NCBI GenBank assembly: GCA_019247695.1
Contig: JAFBAP010000112.1
Coordinates: 1-64,000, forward strand
Direction: 5' to 3'
From: Verrucomicrobiota bacterium
GTDB taxonomy: Bacteria; Verrucomicrobiota; Verrucomicrobiia; Chthoniobacterales; JAFAMB01
Length of the DNA: 64,000 bases
A program made the position numbers and the translations under genes. Shown here piece after piece: positions 63,428 through 64,000 of the stretch. Within the stretch, counting starts at the first letter, position 1, and each line of letters begins with the position of its first letter. The notes beneath the pieces are model-generated. The model was not told the DNA's origin. It saw nothing but the letters and a program-made list of their open reading frames with translations, and made no database searches.

Positions 63428-63781
63428 ATGCCGCCGTTACCTCTGTATGAAGATGACTTGGTTGTCGTGACCCCGGATTCGCTGCTCCTCAAGCGTTATT
63501 ACTTTCCGACGCTGCAGCCGAAGCTCGTGTCACTGGCAGAAATTCACCGGATCGAAATCCTTCGGTCAAATCTTTGGACGGGGAGATTCCGCCTCTGGGG
63601 CTCTGGGGATCTCAGAACCTTTTACCCTCTGGATCTGGGACGGCCAAAACGGGACCGGATCTTTCGGCTGACGCAGCGGGGCAAATGGATTCGAATCGCT
63701 TTCACCGTCGTAGACGCTGAGCGTTTTATCGCCGCGATCAGCTTGTTATCGGTTTCTGTCTCCGAAACGCCTATTCGGTGA
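63428..63781 (+). CDS. Small PH-like-domain hypothetical protein
   Basis: 117 residues, basic and tryptophan/arginine-rich: DLVVVTPDSLLLKRYYFP, then SNLWTGRFRLWGSGDLRTFY and RIFRLTQRGKWIRIAFTVVD. The strand-rich pattern fits a bacterial PH-like domain. No membrane helix. Unknown role; single gene. Confidence 0.65.
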   Translation: MPPLPLYEDDLVVVTPDSLLLKRYYFPTLQPKLVSLAEIHRIEILRSNLWTGRFRLWGSGDLRTFYPLDLGRPKRDRIFRLTQRGKWIRIAFTVVDAERFIAAISLLSVSVSETPIR

Positions 63782-63832
63782 ACATCGAATGGAAACTGTA
63801 AAAGGGCTTAGGCTTGGCCCGGACGCGCGCTT

Positions 63833-64000
63833 TCAGGGGATGTTCGTGGACAGGTGTGTCTTATTGCCGGTTTCATGCGGCCAATCGACGACGTCCTTGC
63901 CATGGTAGCGCCGCGCTGTCCTGGGAGCGCCCCCCATTGCACAGGTGCAGTCGACGGCCTGTCGAATGGAGGTCCTCGGCGATCTGGCAACCGGATTGCA
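63833..64000 (-). pseudogene. Remnant of a flavin-containing monooxygenase-like gene, partial
   Basis: Entering from the right edge, a minus-strand frame reads SGCQIAEDLHSTGRRLHLC, the NADPH-site region of FMO-type flavoproteins. At the C-run 63930-63935 the frame changes to APRTARRYHGKDVVDW, the normal continuation; one C fewer would join them. It then ends after HETGNKTHLSTNIP at 63833, far short of a full C-terminus. The rest lies outside the window. Confidence 0.5.

Overview
The window is about 60% GC, gene-dense and chromosomal, with no rRNA, tRNA, phage or plasmid backbone that I could see. Gene content (GTP-type PEP carboxykinase, stand-alone double-domain KaiC-like ATPase, GH35 beta-galactosidase, xylulokinase, several ABC importers, large hairpin-rich intergenic repeats) fits a soil-type heterotroph. 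My best guess is Verrucomicrobiota, but this rests on general impression, not on a marker gene.

Layout. 1-4 kb: the end of a nonribosomal peptide synthetase (NRPS) locus: the last carrier domain of one synthetase, a complete C-A-PCP module with a leucine-like specificity code, and a small SAM methyltransferase, all translationally coupled. 4.6-10.5 kb: epimerase, DUF3072 protein, a TetR/CerR repressor with its own operator and an EmrA/EmrB-type efflux pair, then a VOC protein. 10.9-15 kb: Tat-exported berberine-bridge-type FAD oxidase (minus) and pckG (plus). 15.8-21.3 kb: a hydantoin/Asp-Glu racemase followed by a complete branched-chain-type (Liv) ABC importer. 21.5-24 kb: pgi coupled to a DUF2090 aldolase-like gene (minus). 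24-28.6 kb: repeat island with a 41-bp perfect inverted repeat, a frameshifted MFS transporter, and a halogenase-like flavoprotein.

28.85-35.1 kb is the most unusual block: an AprA/FrdA-like flavoprotein, a two-cluster ferredoxin, a HEAT-repeat protein and a sulfonate/nitrate-type ABC importer whose binding protein carries a NosL-like C-terminal domain. The genes are tightly spaced and look like one redox-plus-uptake unit whose substrate I cannot name. 35.3-41 kb: KaiC-like ATPase with three 23-bp repeats upstream, a decayed phospholipase C, an M15 peptidase, an MDR oxidoreductase and another repeat island. 41.6-47.4 kb: a six-gene carbohydrate/polyol ABC importer with two different ATPases whose catalytic defects are complementary, so the predicted dimer has one canonical and one degenerate ATP site. 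47.8-64 kb: tag, a secreted GH35 enzyme, a third repeat island, Dabb protein, EamA transporter, FRG-domain protein, DUF4010 membrane protein, MFS transporter, a cupin/shikimate-dehydrogenase-like/molybdopterin-fold operon divergent from xylB, and small or broken genes at the right edge.

Two cross-cutting features stand out. Large intergenic regions (10.5, 24.5, 41 and 52 kb) share one modular hairpin-rich repeat family in both orientations. Several otherwise well-preserved genes carry single-base frameshifts, mostly in short homopolymers; these may be sequencing errors and should be checked before any is called a pseudogene.
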